The translations under genes were made by a program, and so were the position numbers. 13,039 bases of DNA, from the NCBI GenBank assembly GCA_023392475.1, contig JAEVZA010000266.1, positions 1-13,039 of the forward strand, read 5' to 3'. The notes below the pieces were generated by a model, which saw nothing but the letters and a program-made list of their open reading frames with translations, did not search any database and was not told the origin of the DNA. Positions 1 through 7,200 of the stretch are shown here, piece after piece. Within the stretch, counting starts at the first letter, position 1; each line of letters begins with the position of its first letter. The DNA is from Actinomycetes bacterium. Lineage in GTDB: Bacteria > Actinomycetota > Acidimicrobiia > Acidimicrobiales > Microtrichaceae.

Positions 1-1095
1 GGCGAGCGCTGGCCGGTGCCGCTCGTGGTGACCACGCGGTCCGGCACGACGGTCGAGGAGCGGCGCGTGCTGCTCGACGACCCGGTGGACCTCGAGCTCC
101 CGGGGCCGGTGGACGCCGTGCGGCCGAACACCGGCGGCAACGGCTTCGTGCGGACCGCGATGCCGCTCGCCCTGACCGTCGCCGACGTCACCGACCCGTC
201 AGCGACGGCACTCGAGCGGTTCGTCACGGTCGACGACGCGTGGGCGTCGCTGCTCCGCGGCGACCTCGGCGCCACCGAGGTCGCCGCCCTGCTCGGGCTC
301 GCCGCGTGGCGGGAGGTCGACCCGGCGGTGTGGCGGCGCCTCGCCGGCGCGGTGCAGGGCCTCGCCCGGCTCGCCGGACCCTCGCTCGACGTCGTCCCGA
401 CGGAGCTGGCGAACGACGTCGCCGCGGCGCCGCTCGCGCGCGTCGAGCAGGTCCTCGGCCTCGCCGAGGGGGCGGACGTGGCGCGGTGGCAGGACGTGCG
501 CGGGGTGCTGGTGACGCTCCTCGGCACCACGGGGAGCGACGCCGCGACCCGGTCCATCGCCCACGAGGTGTTCGCCGCCGGCGACGGATCCGACGCCGAC
601 GCCGCCCTGCGGGCCGCCTCCCTCGAGGTGGTCGCCTCGGTCGCCGACGACGAGGACCACCGCCGCATCGAGGAGCGGTGGCACACCGCCGCGACGCCCC
701 AGGACCGGCTCCGCCACCTCTACGCGCTGGCCGACACGCCCGATCCGGACCGGTTCGACCACGTGCTCGGGCTCGCCCTCTCCGACGTGCGACCGCAGGA
801 CGCCGCGTTCGTCCTCCGGCGGGCCCTCACGAACGAGGCGCTCGGCGCCCGGGCCTGGACGTTCGTCGCCGACCGGTGGGACGACGTCGTCGGCCGGCTC
901 CCGTCGTCGGCGCTGCCCCGCATGCTCGAGGGCGTCCGCAGCACCACCGACCGGGTGGTGGCGACCGGGATCGCCGAGTTCCTCGCGGCGCACGAGCTGC
1001 CGTCGGGTGAGCAGGTGGTGGCGCAGCACCTCGAGCGCATGTGGGTGACGGTCGCCGCCGCGAACCGGGTCCGCGCCGAGCTCGGGACGGGCTGA
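1..1095 (+). CDS. pepN: M1 family aminopeptidase (PepN-like), C-terminal part; 5' end outside window
   Basis: The reading frame is already open at base 1 (GERWPVPLVV...) and runs 364 codons to TGA, so the true start lies upstream and the GTG at 16 is only an internal codon. The visible part resembles the ERAP1-like C-terminal helical domain of M1 zinc aminopeptidases: an opening beta segment around W-P-V-P, then alpha-helical repeats rich in Ala, Leu, Arg and Asp, ending in an LERMWVTVAAANRVRAEL-type helix typical of the family's last residues. The catalytic HExxH and GAMEN motifs would lie in the missing N-terminal half, so activity cannot be judged here. The family removes N-terminal residues from peptides in the cytoplasm. 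Assignment rests on recognition of the C-terminal domain; a lone ERAP1_C-type repeat protein is the alternative. Confidence 0.82.
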   Translation, partial: GERWPVPLVVTTRSGTTVEERRVLLDDPVDLELPGPVDAVRPNTGGNGFVRTAMPLALTVADVTDPSATALERFVTVDDAWASLLRGDLGATEVAALLGLAAWREVDPAVWRRLAGAVQGLARLAGPSLDVVPTELANDVAAAPLARVEQVLGLAEGADVARWQDVRGVLVTLLGTTGSDAATRSIAHEVFAAGDGSDADAALRAASLEVVASVADDEDHRRIEERWHTAATPQDRLRHLYALADTPDPDRFDHVLGLALSDVRPQDAAFVLRRALTNEALGARAWTFVADRWDDVVGRLPSSALPRMLEGVRSTTDRVVATGIAEFLAAHELPSGEQVVAQHLERMWVTVAAANRVRAELGTG

Positions 1096-1099
1096 CGAC

Positions 1100-2263
1100 G
1101 TGACCCGCAGCGCCGGCACACGGGTGTTCGAGCACCTCGCCCGGCCGCGCACGCGAGGCGTCGGCCTCGACGTGTGGGCGGTGGAGGACGACCGCGCCCA
1201 GGTGGTGTGGTCGTCGCTGCCGGAGGGCACCGTGCGGATCGAGGTCGGGCACCGGCGCATGGAGCTCGAGCACCCGGGCGGACCCGGCGCCGCGGAGGTC
1301 GACGGGCTCCCGCCGGGGGCGTCGCAGGCGGTGGTGGTCCGCGGCGCGGACGGCGCGTCCGCCCGGCGTCGGTTCGCCACCCTCCACCGACCCGCCGGCG
1401 AGGAGCTGTTCCGGTTCGCGACGCTCAACGACCTGCACCTCGGCCGGGGCGAGCACGGCCTGCACGGCAAGCTGCCGCACGCGAACCGGGAGTCGTCGGG
1501 CCACCCGCTGGCGACGGCCAGGGACGCGCTCGACGCCGCGCTGGCCTGGGGGGCCGGGCTCGTCGTCGTCAAGGGCGACGTCTGCGACGAGTCCCACGAC
1601 TGGACGTGGGAGCAGGCGGCCAAGCTCCTCGCCGACGTGCCCGTGCCGGTGCGGCTCCTCCCGGGCAACCACGACACCGGCCGGCTGCGGTCCATCGAGC
1701 CCGACGTCGGCGCCGGCCGCCACGGCCTCGTGATGACCCGCGGCGTCGACCACGTCGACGTGCCCGGCCTCCGCCTCCTGCTCGTCGACTCGACGACGCC
1801 CGGCAACGGCTGGGGGCGCGCCGCCCGGCACGCGGCCGAGGTCTCGCAGCTCGCGACGGAGGCCGACGGCGGCGTGTACGTCGGGCTCCACCACCAGGCG
1901 CAGCGCCTCCGCGTCCCGCTCTACTGGCCCCACGGCATCCCGGCGCCCGACGCCCACCGCTTCGCCGAGGCGCTCGGTGCGGCCACGCCACGGGCGCTCG
2001 TCAGCTCGGGCCACACCCACCGCTGCCGTGCGAGGCGTGTCCACGGCGTGCCGTGGACCGAGGTGGCGGCCACCAACCACTTCCCGGGCACGTGGGCCGG
2101 CTACCGGGTGTTCGAGGGCGGGATGATCCAGGTCGTGCGGCGCACCGCGGATCCCGAGACGCTGCGGTGGACCGAGGCCACCCGCGACGCGCTCGGCGGC
2201 ATCTGGGCGCTGTGGGCGACCGGCACGCTCGCCGACCGCTCCCTCGCCCTCGACTGGACCTGA
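1100..2263 (+). CDS. Calcineurin-like metallophosphoesterase
   Basis: This 387-residue protein carries the full dimetal phosphoesterase signature: NDLHLG (D111, H113), KGDVCD (G159, D160), GNHD (189-192), the paired histidines H264-H265 and GHTH (304-307). Residues 1 to about 103 look like a beta-rich leading domain of the kind that precedes the catalytic fold in purple acid phosphatase and PhoD-like enzymes. No signal peptide or membrane helix is visible, so it is probably cytoplasmic. The GTG start lies 4 nt after the aminopeptidase stop, which suggests co-transcription, although there is no strong Shine-Dalgarno sequence. The family hydrolyses phosphomonoesters, phosphodiesters or cyclic nucleotides; the substrate cannot be read from the sequence. 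A hairpin follows at 2283-2338. Confidence 0.9.
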   Translation: MTRSAGTRVFEHLARPRTRGVGLDVWAVEDDRAQVVWSSLPEGTVRIEVGHRRMELEHPGGPGAAEVDGLPPGASQAVVVRGADGASARRRFATLHRPAGEELFRFATLNDLHLGRGEHGLHGKLPHANRESSGHPLATARDALDAALAWGAGLVVVKGDVCDESHDWTWEQAAKLLADVPVPVRLLPGNHDTGRLRSIEPDVGAGRHGLVMTRGVDHVDVPGLRLLLVDSTTPGNGWGRAARHAAEVSQLATEADGGVYVGLHHQAQRLRVPLYWPHGIPAPDAHRFAEALGAATPRALVSSGHTHRCRARRVHGVPWTEVAATNHFPGTWAGYRVFEGGMIQVVRRTADPETLRWTEATRDALGGIWALWATGTLADRSLALDWT

Positions 2264-2282
2264 CCCGCCCGACCCCCGGATG

Positions 2283-2338
2283 ACCGATCGGTGGTGCGTG
2301 AACGCGGGTCCTCCCGCGCGCTCGCACCACCGAACGGT
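2283..2338. terminator. Hairpin between convergent genes, probable bidirectional terminator
   Basis: The arms ACCGATCGGTGGTGCG (2283-2298) and CGCACCACCGAACGGT (2323-2338) pair over 15 of 16 positions with one A-A mismatch. A second stem inside, CGCGGG (2303-2308) with CCCGCG (2313-2318), closes on a TCCT loop. It lies 19 nt after the phosphoesterase stop and 12 nt beyond the stop of the opposing amidohydrolase. There is no T-tract on either side, so it would be a hairpin-only terminator or mRNA 3'-end stabiliser. Confidence 0.72.
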
Positions 2339-2350
2339 GAGCGGGGCCGA

Positions 2351-3556
2351 TCAGTCGAGCCGGCCGCCGCGCTCGAGGTACGTCGTCGCCACGGCGGCGT
2401 GGAGCGCGATGCCCGCGGCCATGGCGTCCTCGTGCAGGACCATGCGGTTCGAGTGGCACGCCGGGGCGCTGAACGGGTCGGTGTGCTCCGGCGGGCACAC
2501 GCCCAGGAAGACCATGGCGCCCGGCACCCGCTGCAACACGTACGAGAAGTCCTCGGCGCCCATCACCGGCGCGGGCATCTCGACCACCTTGCCGTCGCCG
2601 ACGACCGTGCGGGCGACCCCGGCGGCGAAGCGGGCGAACCGGCCGTCGTTCACGGTGACCGGGTAGCCCTCGTGGATCGTGAGCGACGCGGTGCAGCCGT
2701 GCGCCGCGGCCACGCCCTCGGCCACGGTCCCGATCCGCTCCCACACCGCGTGCCGCGTCCGCTCGCTGACGGCGCGGAGCGTGCCGGTCAGGTGCGCCGA
2801 CTCGGGGATCACGTTGTTGGTCGTGCCCGAGCTGAGCTGCGTGATCGTGAGCACGGCCGGGTCGAACGCGTCGACGGTTCGGGTGACCATCGACTGGAGC
2901 GCCAGCACCGTCTCCGCGGCGGCCGGCACGGGGTCGCACGCCCAGTGCGGCGTGGAGGCGTGGCCACCCCGGCCGGTGATCGACAGCTCGATCACGTCCG
3001 CGGACGCCATGGCGGGACCGGGCCGGTACGCCACCATGCCCGACCACAGGTTCGGGGCGACGTGCAGCGCGAACGCGCCGTCGACCCCGTCGAGCACGCC
3101 CTCGTCGATCATGTGGACGGCGCCCCCGTCGCCCTCCTCGCCCGGCTGGAACATGAACCGCACCCGACCCGGCAGCTCCGAGCGCCGAGCGGCGAGCAGG
3201 CGGGCGGCGCCGACGAGCATGGCGGTGTGCGCGTCGTGGCCGCAGGCGTGCATCGTGCCGTCGACCGTGCTGGCGTACGGGAGCCCGGTGTCCTCGGGCA
3301 TCGGCAGGGCGTCCATGTCGCCCCGCAGCAGCACCGTCGGCCCGGGCAGGCCGCCCTCCAGGTCCGCGACGACGGACGACAGCCGGTCGCCCGTGCGGAC
3401 CTCGAGCCCCACGCCCTCCAGCGCGGCCAGGACCGCCTCCTGGGTGCGCGGCAGCTCCAAGCCCAGCTCCGGGTGGAGGTGCAGGTTGCGCCGCAGCTCC
3501 ACGACGTCGGGCAGCAGGTCCCGGGCCGGTGCCATCAGCTCGTCGGTCAGGGTCAC
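2351..3556 (-). CDS. M20 family metallo-amidohydrolase (N-acyl amino acid / hippurate hydrolase type)
   Basis: This 401-residue protein is of normal length for peptidase family M20 subfamily D. Visible motifs are LRGDMDALP (about 77-85), MHACGHDAH with metal ligands C105 and H107, QPGEEGDGG with E140 and E141, LHVAP with H165, the lid/dimerisation-domain GRGGHAS around 195-201, NNVIP (247-251), MGAEDFSY (332-339) and the late ligand H368. These enzymes hydrolyse N-acyl or N-aryl amino acid amides in the cytoplasm using two divalent metals. I chose the GTG at 3556 because GAGGAG lies 6 nt before it; a GTG six codons earlier (3574) has no ribosome binding site and would lengthen the protein to 407. 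It is the last gene of a five-gene minus-strand run, 40 nt after the TMEM86-like gene. The exact substrate is unknown. Confidence 0.93.
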   Translation of the reverse strand: MTLTDELMAPARDLLPDVVELRRNLHLHPELGLELPRTQEAVLAALEGVGLEVRTGDRLSSVVADLEGGLPGPTVLLRGDMDALPMPEDTGLPYASTVDGTMHACGHDAHTAMLVGAARLLAARRSELPGRVRFMFQPGEEGDGGAVHMIDEGVLDGVDGAFALHVAPNLWSGMVAYRPGPAMASADVIELSITGRGGHASTPHWACDPVPAAAETVLALQSMVTRTVDAFDPAVLTITQLSSGTTNNVIPESAHLTGTLRAVSERTRHAVWERIGTVAEGVAAAHGCTASLTIHEGYPVTVNDGRFARFAAGVARTVVGDGKVVEMPAPVMGAEDFSYVLQRVPGAMVFLGVCPPEHTDPFSAPACHSNRMVLHEDAMAAGIALHAAVATTYLERGGRLD

Positions 3557-3596
3557 GTCGATCTCCTCGTCCACGGCACGGCCGCCCGGACCGGGC

Positions 3597-4244
3597 TCAG
3601 ACCAGCGCGAGCACCAGGCCGACCTGGCCGAGATGGTACGTCGTCATGATCCAGAGGCGGGCGCCGCGGAAGTCCTGCACGAACCGGCTCCAGCCGATGC
3701 ACGCGTCGGACCCGTAGAAGAGCAGCGCGCCGGCGATCGCCACCGGGATCGTCGTCCCGATCGAGCTCGCGACCATGAGCGAGATCACGCCGATGTACGC
3801 GGACACGGGCACCGTGAGCCGGGCGTCGTGGGACCGCGCTCCCCGGACGATGCGGAGCCCGATGAGGACCACGAGGACCGCGACCGCCACGAGGCCGACG
3901 ACGAACGCGGGCGTGGACACGCCGAGCTGCCACAGGGCCACCACGTACATGACGTGGCCGACGAGGAAGGAGGCCAGCCCGGGGACGAAGAGGTCGTCCA
4001 GCATGAGGAACACGTCACCGGCGAGCGAGCACACGAGCCCGGCGACGAGCCACCAGCGGGCGGCGGACGACGCCGGGTCGTCGATCGCGAGGGTGGCCGC
4101 GATCAGGACCACCATCGTCAGCGGCTTGAGCACGTACTCGACGCGGCGCCGGTCGGTGGCGACGGCCCACCAGTCGGCCGCGGCCACGACGAGCGTGAGC
4201 GCGAGCAGCACCCAGAAGCCGGTGCCCGGCCCCGCGGCGATCAC
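3597..4244 (-). CDS. TMEM86/YhhN family membrane protein, lysoplasmalogenase-like
   Basis: This 215-residue, almost wholly hydrophobic protein has about eight predicted membrane segments. Family landmarks are YVLKPLTM (K40-P41), the S-L-A-G-D run (S73, G76, D77), F-L-V-G-H (93-97), LLFYGSDACIG (S179, D180) and YHLGQ (203-207). These match the YhhN/TMEM86 family, whose characterised members cleave the vinyl-ether bond of lysoplasmalogens. The start is the GTG at 4244: its GTGA overlaps the TGA of the upstream ferredoxin reductase by 4 nt, a translational-coupling arrangement. The frame stays open far upstream only because it reads antiphase through the reductase gene. Whether this organism makes plasmalogens is not shown, so a related ether-lipid or other membrane-lipid role remains possible. 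Confidence 0.87.
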   Translation of the reverse strand: MIAAGPGTGFWVLLALTLVVAAADWWAVATDRRRVEYVLKPLTMVVLIAATLAIDDPASSAARWWLVAGLVCSLAGDVFLMLDDLFVPGLASFLVGHVMYVVALWQLGVSTPAFVVGLVAVAVLVVLIGLRIVRGARSHDARLTVPVSAYIGVISLMVASSIGTTIPVAIAGALLFYGSDACIGWSRFVQDFRGARLWIMTTYHLGQVGLVLALV

Positions 4245-5440
4245 GCGAACAGCTCGGCGACGGGCTCCCAGTCCAGCGACTCGGCGAGGCGCATGCGGGC
4301 CTGCATCACGTGGCGCGGGCGGTTGACCCCCAGCACCGCGGTGCAGCGGTCCCCCCGGCGGAACGCGACCACGAAGCGCCGCTCCTCCACGGTGCCCTCC
4401 ACGAGGACGAGGTCGTCCCGGCCGTCGGGGCGGCCCGCCATCTGGATCTTGCGGTCGTACTGGTCGGACCAGAACCACGGCACCGACAGGTACGGCACGG
4501 CCTCGGTGTCGCCGTGCAGGAGCCGCGTGCCCGCCGCCTCGCCCTGCTCGATCGCGTGCTCCCAGTGCTCGACCCGCATGCGCTCGCCGAAGTGCGGGTT
4601 GAGCCAGTTCGCCACGTCGCCGGCCGCCGTGATGCCGGGCGCGGCGAGGCAGGTCTCGTCGCACACGACGCCGTTCTCGACGGTGAGGTCGGAGCCCTCG
4701 AGCCACTCGGTGTTGGGCGTGACGCCGATGCCGACCACGACGACCTCCGCGTCGACGGTCGACCCGTCGGCCATCCGGATGCCGGTGACGCGCCCCGCGC
4801 CGTCGTCGGTCAGGCCCTCGACGCCGACCCCGAGCCGGACCTCCACGCCGTGGTCCCGGTGCAGGTCGGTGACGAAGCCGCCGATCGTCCCGGGGAACAC
4901 CCGGCCGAGCGGCACGGGCGCGGCCTCGACCATGGTGACCTCGAGCCCGCGCTCGCGGCACGTGGCGGCCACCTCCGCACCGATGAACCCCGCGCCGATG
5001 ACCGCGACCCGGGAGGGGCCCGCATCCAGGTCGGCGCGCAGGGCGAGCGAGTCGGCGAGGTCGCGCACCACGTGCACGCCCGCCAGCTCGGGGCCGGGCA
5101 GGGTGCGGGCACGCGCCCCCATGGCGAGGACGATGCCGTCGGCCGCGAGCTCCGAGCCGTCGGACAGGCGCAGGGTACGGGTCGCGACGTCGAGCCCGGT
5201 CGCGGCGACGCCGAACCGGAGGTCGAGGCCGAGCTCGGGCAGCCGCGTGGACAGCGGCTGGTGCGCCTTCTCCGGCTCCCACTCGCCCGCCAGCACCTGC
5301 TTCGACAGCGGGGGCCGGTCCGACGGGAGCTCCGGCGACGGGTCGACCAGGACGATCGGGCCGTCGTGGCCGCCCGCCCGCAGCGTGTTCGCGGCGCTGA
5401 GGCCGGCGAGCGACGCGCCGACGATCGCGTAGGTGGTCAT
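4241..5440 (-). CDS. NAD(P)H-dependent ferredoxin reductase, FAD-type (BphA4/rubredoxin reductase family)
   Basis: This 399-residue flavoprotein has the usual length for the family. The N-terminal FAD-binding Rossmann motif reads GASLAGLSAA (8-17), a common variant of GxGxxG in actinobacterial ferredoxin reductases. RPPLSK (42-47), the NAD(P)-binding VIGAGFIGAE (147-156), the FAD-contacting TAAGDVA with D275, and PWFWSDQY (321-328) near the C-terminal domain all fit class I oxygenase or P450 reductases. It should transfer electrons from NAD(P)H to a small iron-sulfur protein, here most likely the ferredoxin encoded 27 nt upstream. The ATG at 5440 gives the expected N-terminus. Its stop overlaps the start of the TMEM86-like gene. 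The terminal electron acceptor is not encoded beside it. Confidence 0.94.
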   Translation of the reverse strand: MTTYAIVGASLAGLSAANTLRAGGHDGPIVLVDPSPELPSDRPPLSKQVLAGEWEPEKAHQPLSTRLPELGLDLRFGVAATGLDVATRTLRLSDGSELAADGIVLAMGARARTLPGPELAGVHVVRDLADSLALRADLDAGPSRVAVIGAGFIGAEVAATCRERGLEVTMVEAAPVPLGRVFPGTIGGFVTDLHRDHGVEVRLGVGVEGLTDDGAGRVTGIRMADGSTVDAEVVVVGIGVTPNTEWLEGSDLTVENGVVCDETCLAAPGITAAGDVANWLNPHFGERMRVEHWEHAIEQGEAAGTRLLHGDTEAVPYLSVPWFWSDQYDRKIQMAGRPDGRDDLVLVEGTVEERRFVVAFRRGDRCTAVLGVNRPRHVMQARMRLAESLDWEPVAELFA

Positions 5441-5467
5441 GGACCGCTGGGGACCGGGCGCGCCCGG

Positions 5468-5659
5468 TCAGCCCTCGATGGTGATGGCCTGCTTGGGGCA
5501 GCGCCGGGCGGCCTCGGTGACCTTGTCCCGGAGCTCCTCCGGCGGCTCCTCCTGGAGCACGTAGAGGAAGTCGTCGTCACGGACCTCGAACACCTCGGGG
5601 GCGATGCCCATGCAGACGGCGTTGCTCTCGCACAGGTCGTAGTTGACGACAACCTTCAT
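5468..5659 (-). CDS. Small ferredoxin, probable 3Fe-4S, P450/oxygenase type
   Basis: This 63-residue acidic protein has three cysteines in the pattern C10-xx-N13-xx-C16 ... C54-P55, as in the single-cluster ferredoxins that serve cytochromes P450 in actinobacteria. The place taken by a fourth cysteine in 4Fe-4S relatives is Asn13, which points to a 3Fe-4S cluster. GAGGGGA lies a few bases before the ATG, and a TAGAGT -10-like element lies about 36 nt upstream. The downstream FAD reductase is its obvious electron donor. The acceptor is unknown: no P450 is in the window, and the Rieske oxygenase about 6 kb away is only one candidate. Confidence 0.92.
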   Translation of the reverse strand: MKVVVNYDLCESNAVCMGIAPEVFEVRDDDFLYVLQEEPPEELRDKVTEAARRCPKQAITIEG

Positions 5660-5694
5660 GTGGGTCCCCTCGGCTCGGTGGTGTCCTGCCGCGC

Positions 5695-5700
5695 ACTCTA
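5695..5700 (-). promoter_or_regulatory. Putative -10 element for the ferredoxin/reductase genes
   Basis: On the minus strand this reads TAGAGT, matching the actinobacterial TANNNT -10 pattern. It lies in the 67-nt gap between the SDR stop and the ferredoxin start and would leave a leader of roughly 28 nt holding the GAGGGGA ribosome binding site. No convincing -35 is visible, so the ferredoxin may have its own promoter or may be read through from the SDR. Confidence 0.4.
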
Positions 5701-5726
5701 CCGGTCACCGCGACGGCGTCCCGCGC

Positions 5727-6491
5727 TCAGAAGACCGTGTAGCCCCCGTCCACCACGAGGCAGTCCCCGGTGTGGAACGTGAGCGTCGGATCGGCCAGGA
5801 AGGCGGCCGCGGCGGCGAAGTCGTCGGGCCGCCCCCAGCGCCTGACCGGGGTGCGGGCGGTGGTGTTGGCCATGAAGCGCTCCCAGCCCAGGAGGGGGGC
5901 CGTGAGGTCCGTCTCCACCCACCCCGGCATGATCGAGTTGCAGCGCACCCCGTGGCGGGCGAGCTCCACGGCGAGGCCGCGCACGAGGGCGAGCATGGCG
6001 GTCTTGGAGCAGGAGTACGCCTGGTTGGCGGGGGCGCCGTGGACGGCCGACGTGGACGACACGCCCACGAGCGAACCGCCCTCGCCGCGATCGACCATGT
6101 GGCGGGCCGCGGCGCGGAAGCAGAGGAAGGCGCCGTCGAGGTTGATCGACATCACGTGGCGCCACGCGTCGAGGGTCTGCTCGACGAACGGCGCGCCGCC
6201 GCCCACGCCCGCGTTGGCGAACAGCGCGTCGACCCGGCCGAACCGGGCGAGGGTCGCGCCCATCGCCGCGTCGACCTCGGCCTCGTCGGCGACGTCCACC
6301 TGCACCGCGTCGACCGCCACGCCGAGCGCCGCCAGCTCCGTCGCCGCGGCCTCGTTCTTGGCCGCGTCACGGCCCCAGATGCACACGTCCGCGCCGGCCC
6401 GGGCGACGCCCGTGGCCATCCCGAGGCCGATGCCTCCGTTGCCGCCCGTGACGACGACGACGCGCCCGTGGAGGTCGACCAGCTCGTCCAT
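5727..6491 (-). CDS. Short-chain dehydrogenase/reductase (classical SDR)
   Basis: This 254-residue protein has the classical SDR layout: cofactor loop TGGNGGIG (15-22), NAG (93-95), catalytic N117, S145 or S146, Y159 and K163 in the YxxxK motif, and PG (189-190) after the active site. It should oxidise or reduce a hydroxyl/carbonyl pair with NAD(H) or NADP(H). Acidic D66 and the arginine at 41 do not settle cofactor choice. The ATG at 6491 is preceded by GGGGGAG at suitable spacing; the frame upstream is open only as a shadow of the divergent acetyltransferase. It is the first of five minus-strand genes, 67 nt from the ferredoxin. The substrate is unknown; a hydroxysteroid or 3-hydroxyacyl substrate would fit the neighbourhood but is inference. 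Confidence 0.92.
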   Translation of the reverse strand: MDELVDLHGRVVVVTGGNGGIGLGMATGVARAGADVCIWGRDAAKNEAAATELAALGVAVDAVQVDVADEAEVDAAMGATLARFGRVDALFANAGVGGGAPFVEQTLDAWRHVMSINLDGAFLCFRAAARHMVDRGEGGSLVGVSSTSAVHGAPANQAYSCSKTAMLALVRGLAVELARHGVRCNSIMPGWVETDLTAPLLGWERFMANTTARTPVRRWGRPDDFAAAAAFLADPTLTFHTGDCLVVDGGYTVF

Positions 6492-6556
6492 GTCCGCTCC
6501 CCCGGCGCCGGCCGCCCGGCCCGCGCCAGGGGCGCACCGTACCGGCGGGCCCGGGC

Positions 6557-6562
6557 TAGCGT
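6557..6562 (+). promoter_or_regulatory. Putative -10 element for a leaderless acetyltransferase mRNA
   Basis: TAGCGT matches TANNNT and is followed by 8 nt and then the GTG at 6571. This is the spacing expected when transcription begins at or next to the start codon. No Shine-Dalgarno sequence is present before that GTG, which supports a leaderless transcript. No clear -35 is visible. Confidence 0.45.
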
Positions 6563-6570
6563 CGCCGGCC

Positions 6571-7188
6571 GTGGGCACGCAGCGACCCTCCCCGCACGAA
6601 CCGGTGCGAGGGGGCGCGGGGCAGACGCGGGAGATGGGCGAGGTCCTCGCCCGCGGCTTCGCCGACGACCCCATCTGGCGGTACCTCGTCACCGACGACC
6701 GCCGCTGGGAGGCGCACGCCGGCGCCGTCTTCGACCGGATGATCCGCCGCAGCGCGGCGTCGGGCAGCACGTGGACCACCGCGGCCCGCGAGGGCGTCGC
6801 GGCGTGGGCGCCGCCCGGCGACTGGCGCACGCCGTGGACCGACGTCGTGAAGGGCACCCCCACGCTCGCCCGCGGCTTCGGGCTCCGCGGCCTGCCACGG
6901 GCGCTGCAGGCGCTGCAGGTGCTCGAGTCCGGGCACCCGGAGGAGCCGCACTGGTACCTCGAGTTCCTGGCCACCGAGCCGCACCTGCGCGGCAAGGGCC
7001 TCGGCTCGGCGCTCATCACCCCCGCGCTCGAGCGCTGCGACGACGAGGGTGTGCCGGCGTACCTGGAGAGCTCGAAGCGGGACAACCTGCCGTTCTACGG
7101 CCGGTTCGGCTTCGAGGTCACCGAGGAGGTGGCGATCGGCGGCGCGGGCACGCCGTCGTTCTGGCGGATGTGGCGCGACCCGCGCTGA
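6571..7188 (+). CDS. GNAT family N-acetyltransferase
   Basis: This 205-residue protein matches the GNAT fold. The opening GEVLARGFADDPIWRYLV resembles the first helix of many actinobacterial acetyltransferases. The acetyl-CoA pyrophosphate loop is in LATEPHLRGKGLGSAL (R140-G-K-G-L-G145), and the C-terminal LESSKRDNLPFYGRFGFE (165-182) is the usual motif-B segment with its conserved tyrosine. It should transfer an acetyl group from acetyl-CoA to a small molecule or protein amine; the acceptor is not predictable. I chose the GTG at 6571 because a TANNNT element sits 8 nt before it. A GTG at 6604 or ATG at 6634 would also keep the fold nearly complete. It is divergent from the SDR and ends 12 nt from the opposing membrane-protein gene. 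Confidence 0.88.
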   Translation: MGTQRPSPHEPVRGGAGQTREMGEVLARGFADDPIWRYLVTDDRRWEAHAGAVFDRMIRRSAASGSTWTTAAREGVAAWAPPGDWRTPWTDVVKGTPTLARGFGLRGLPRALQALQVLESGHPEEPHWYLEFLATEPHLRGKGLGSALITPALERCDDEGVPAYLESSKRDNLPFYGRFGFEVTEEVAIGGAGTPSFWRMWRDPR

Positions 7189-7200
7189 GGCCGAGCCCGC

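Noticed and set aside
199..1806. Long minus-strand open frame opposite the aminopeptidase and phosphoesterase
   Set aside because: It spans two well-supported plus-strand genes, has Arg/Pro/Gly-rich composition and no recognisable motif.
2679..5432. Plus-strand open frame of more than 900 codons
   Set aside because: It runs antisense through the amidohydrolase, TMEM86 and reductase genes, crosses their boundaries, and its product is Ser/Thr/Arg/Pro-rich without domains; a GC-driven shadow frame.
4310..5782. Plus-strand open frame opposite the reductase and ferredoxin
   Set aside because: Its composition is His/Arg/Gly/Ala-rich, typical of an antisense frame; the minus-strand genes carry clear motifs.
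7189..7200. Terminator between the convergent acetyltransferase and membrane-protein genes
   Set aside because: The gap is only 12 nt and I could find no stable stem spanning it.
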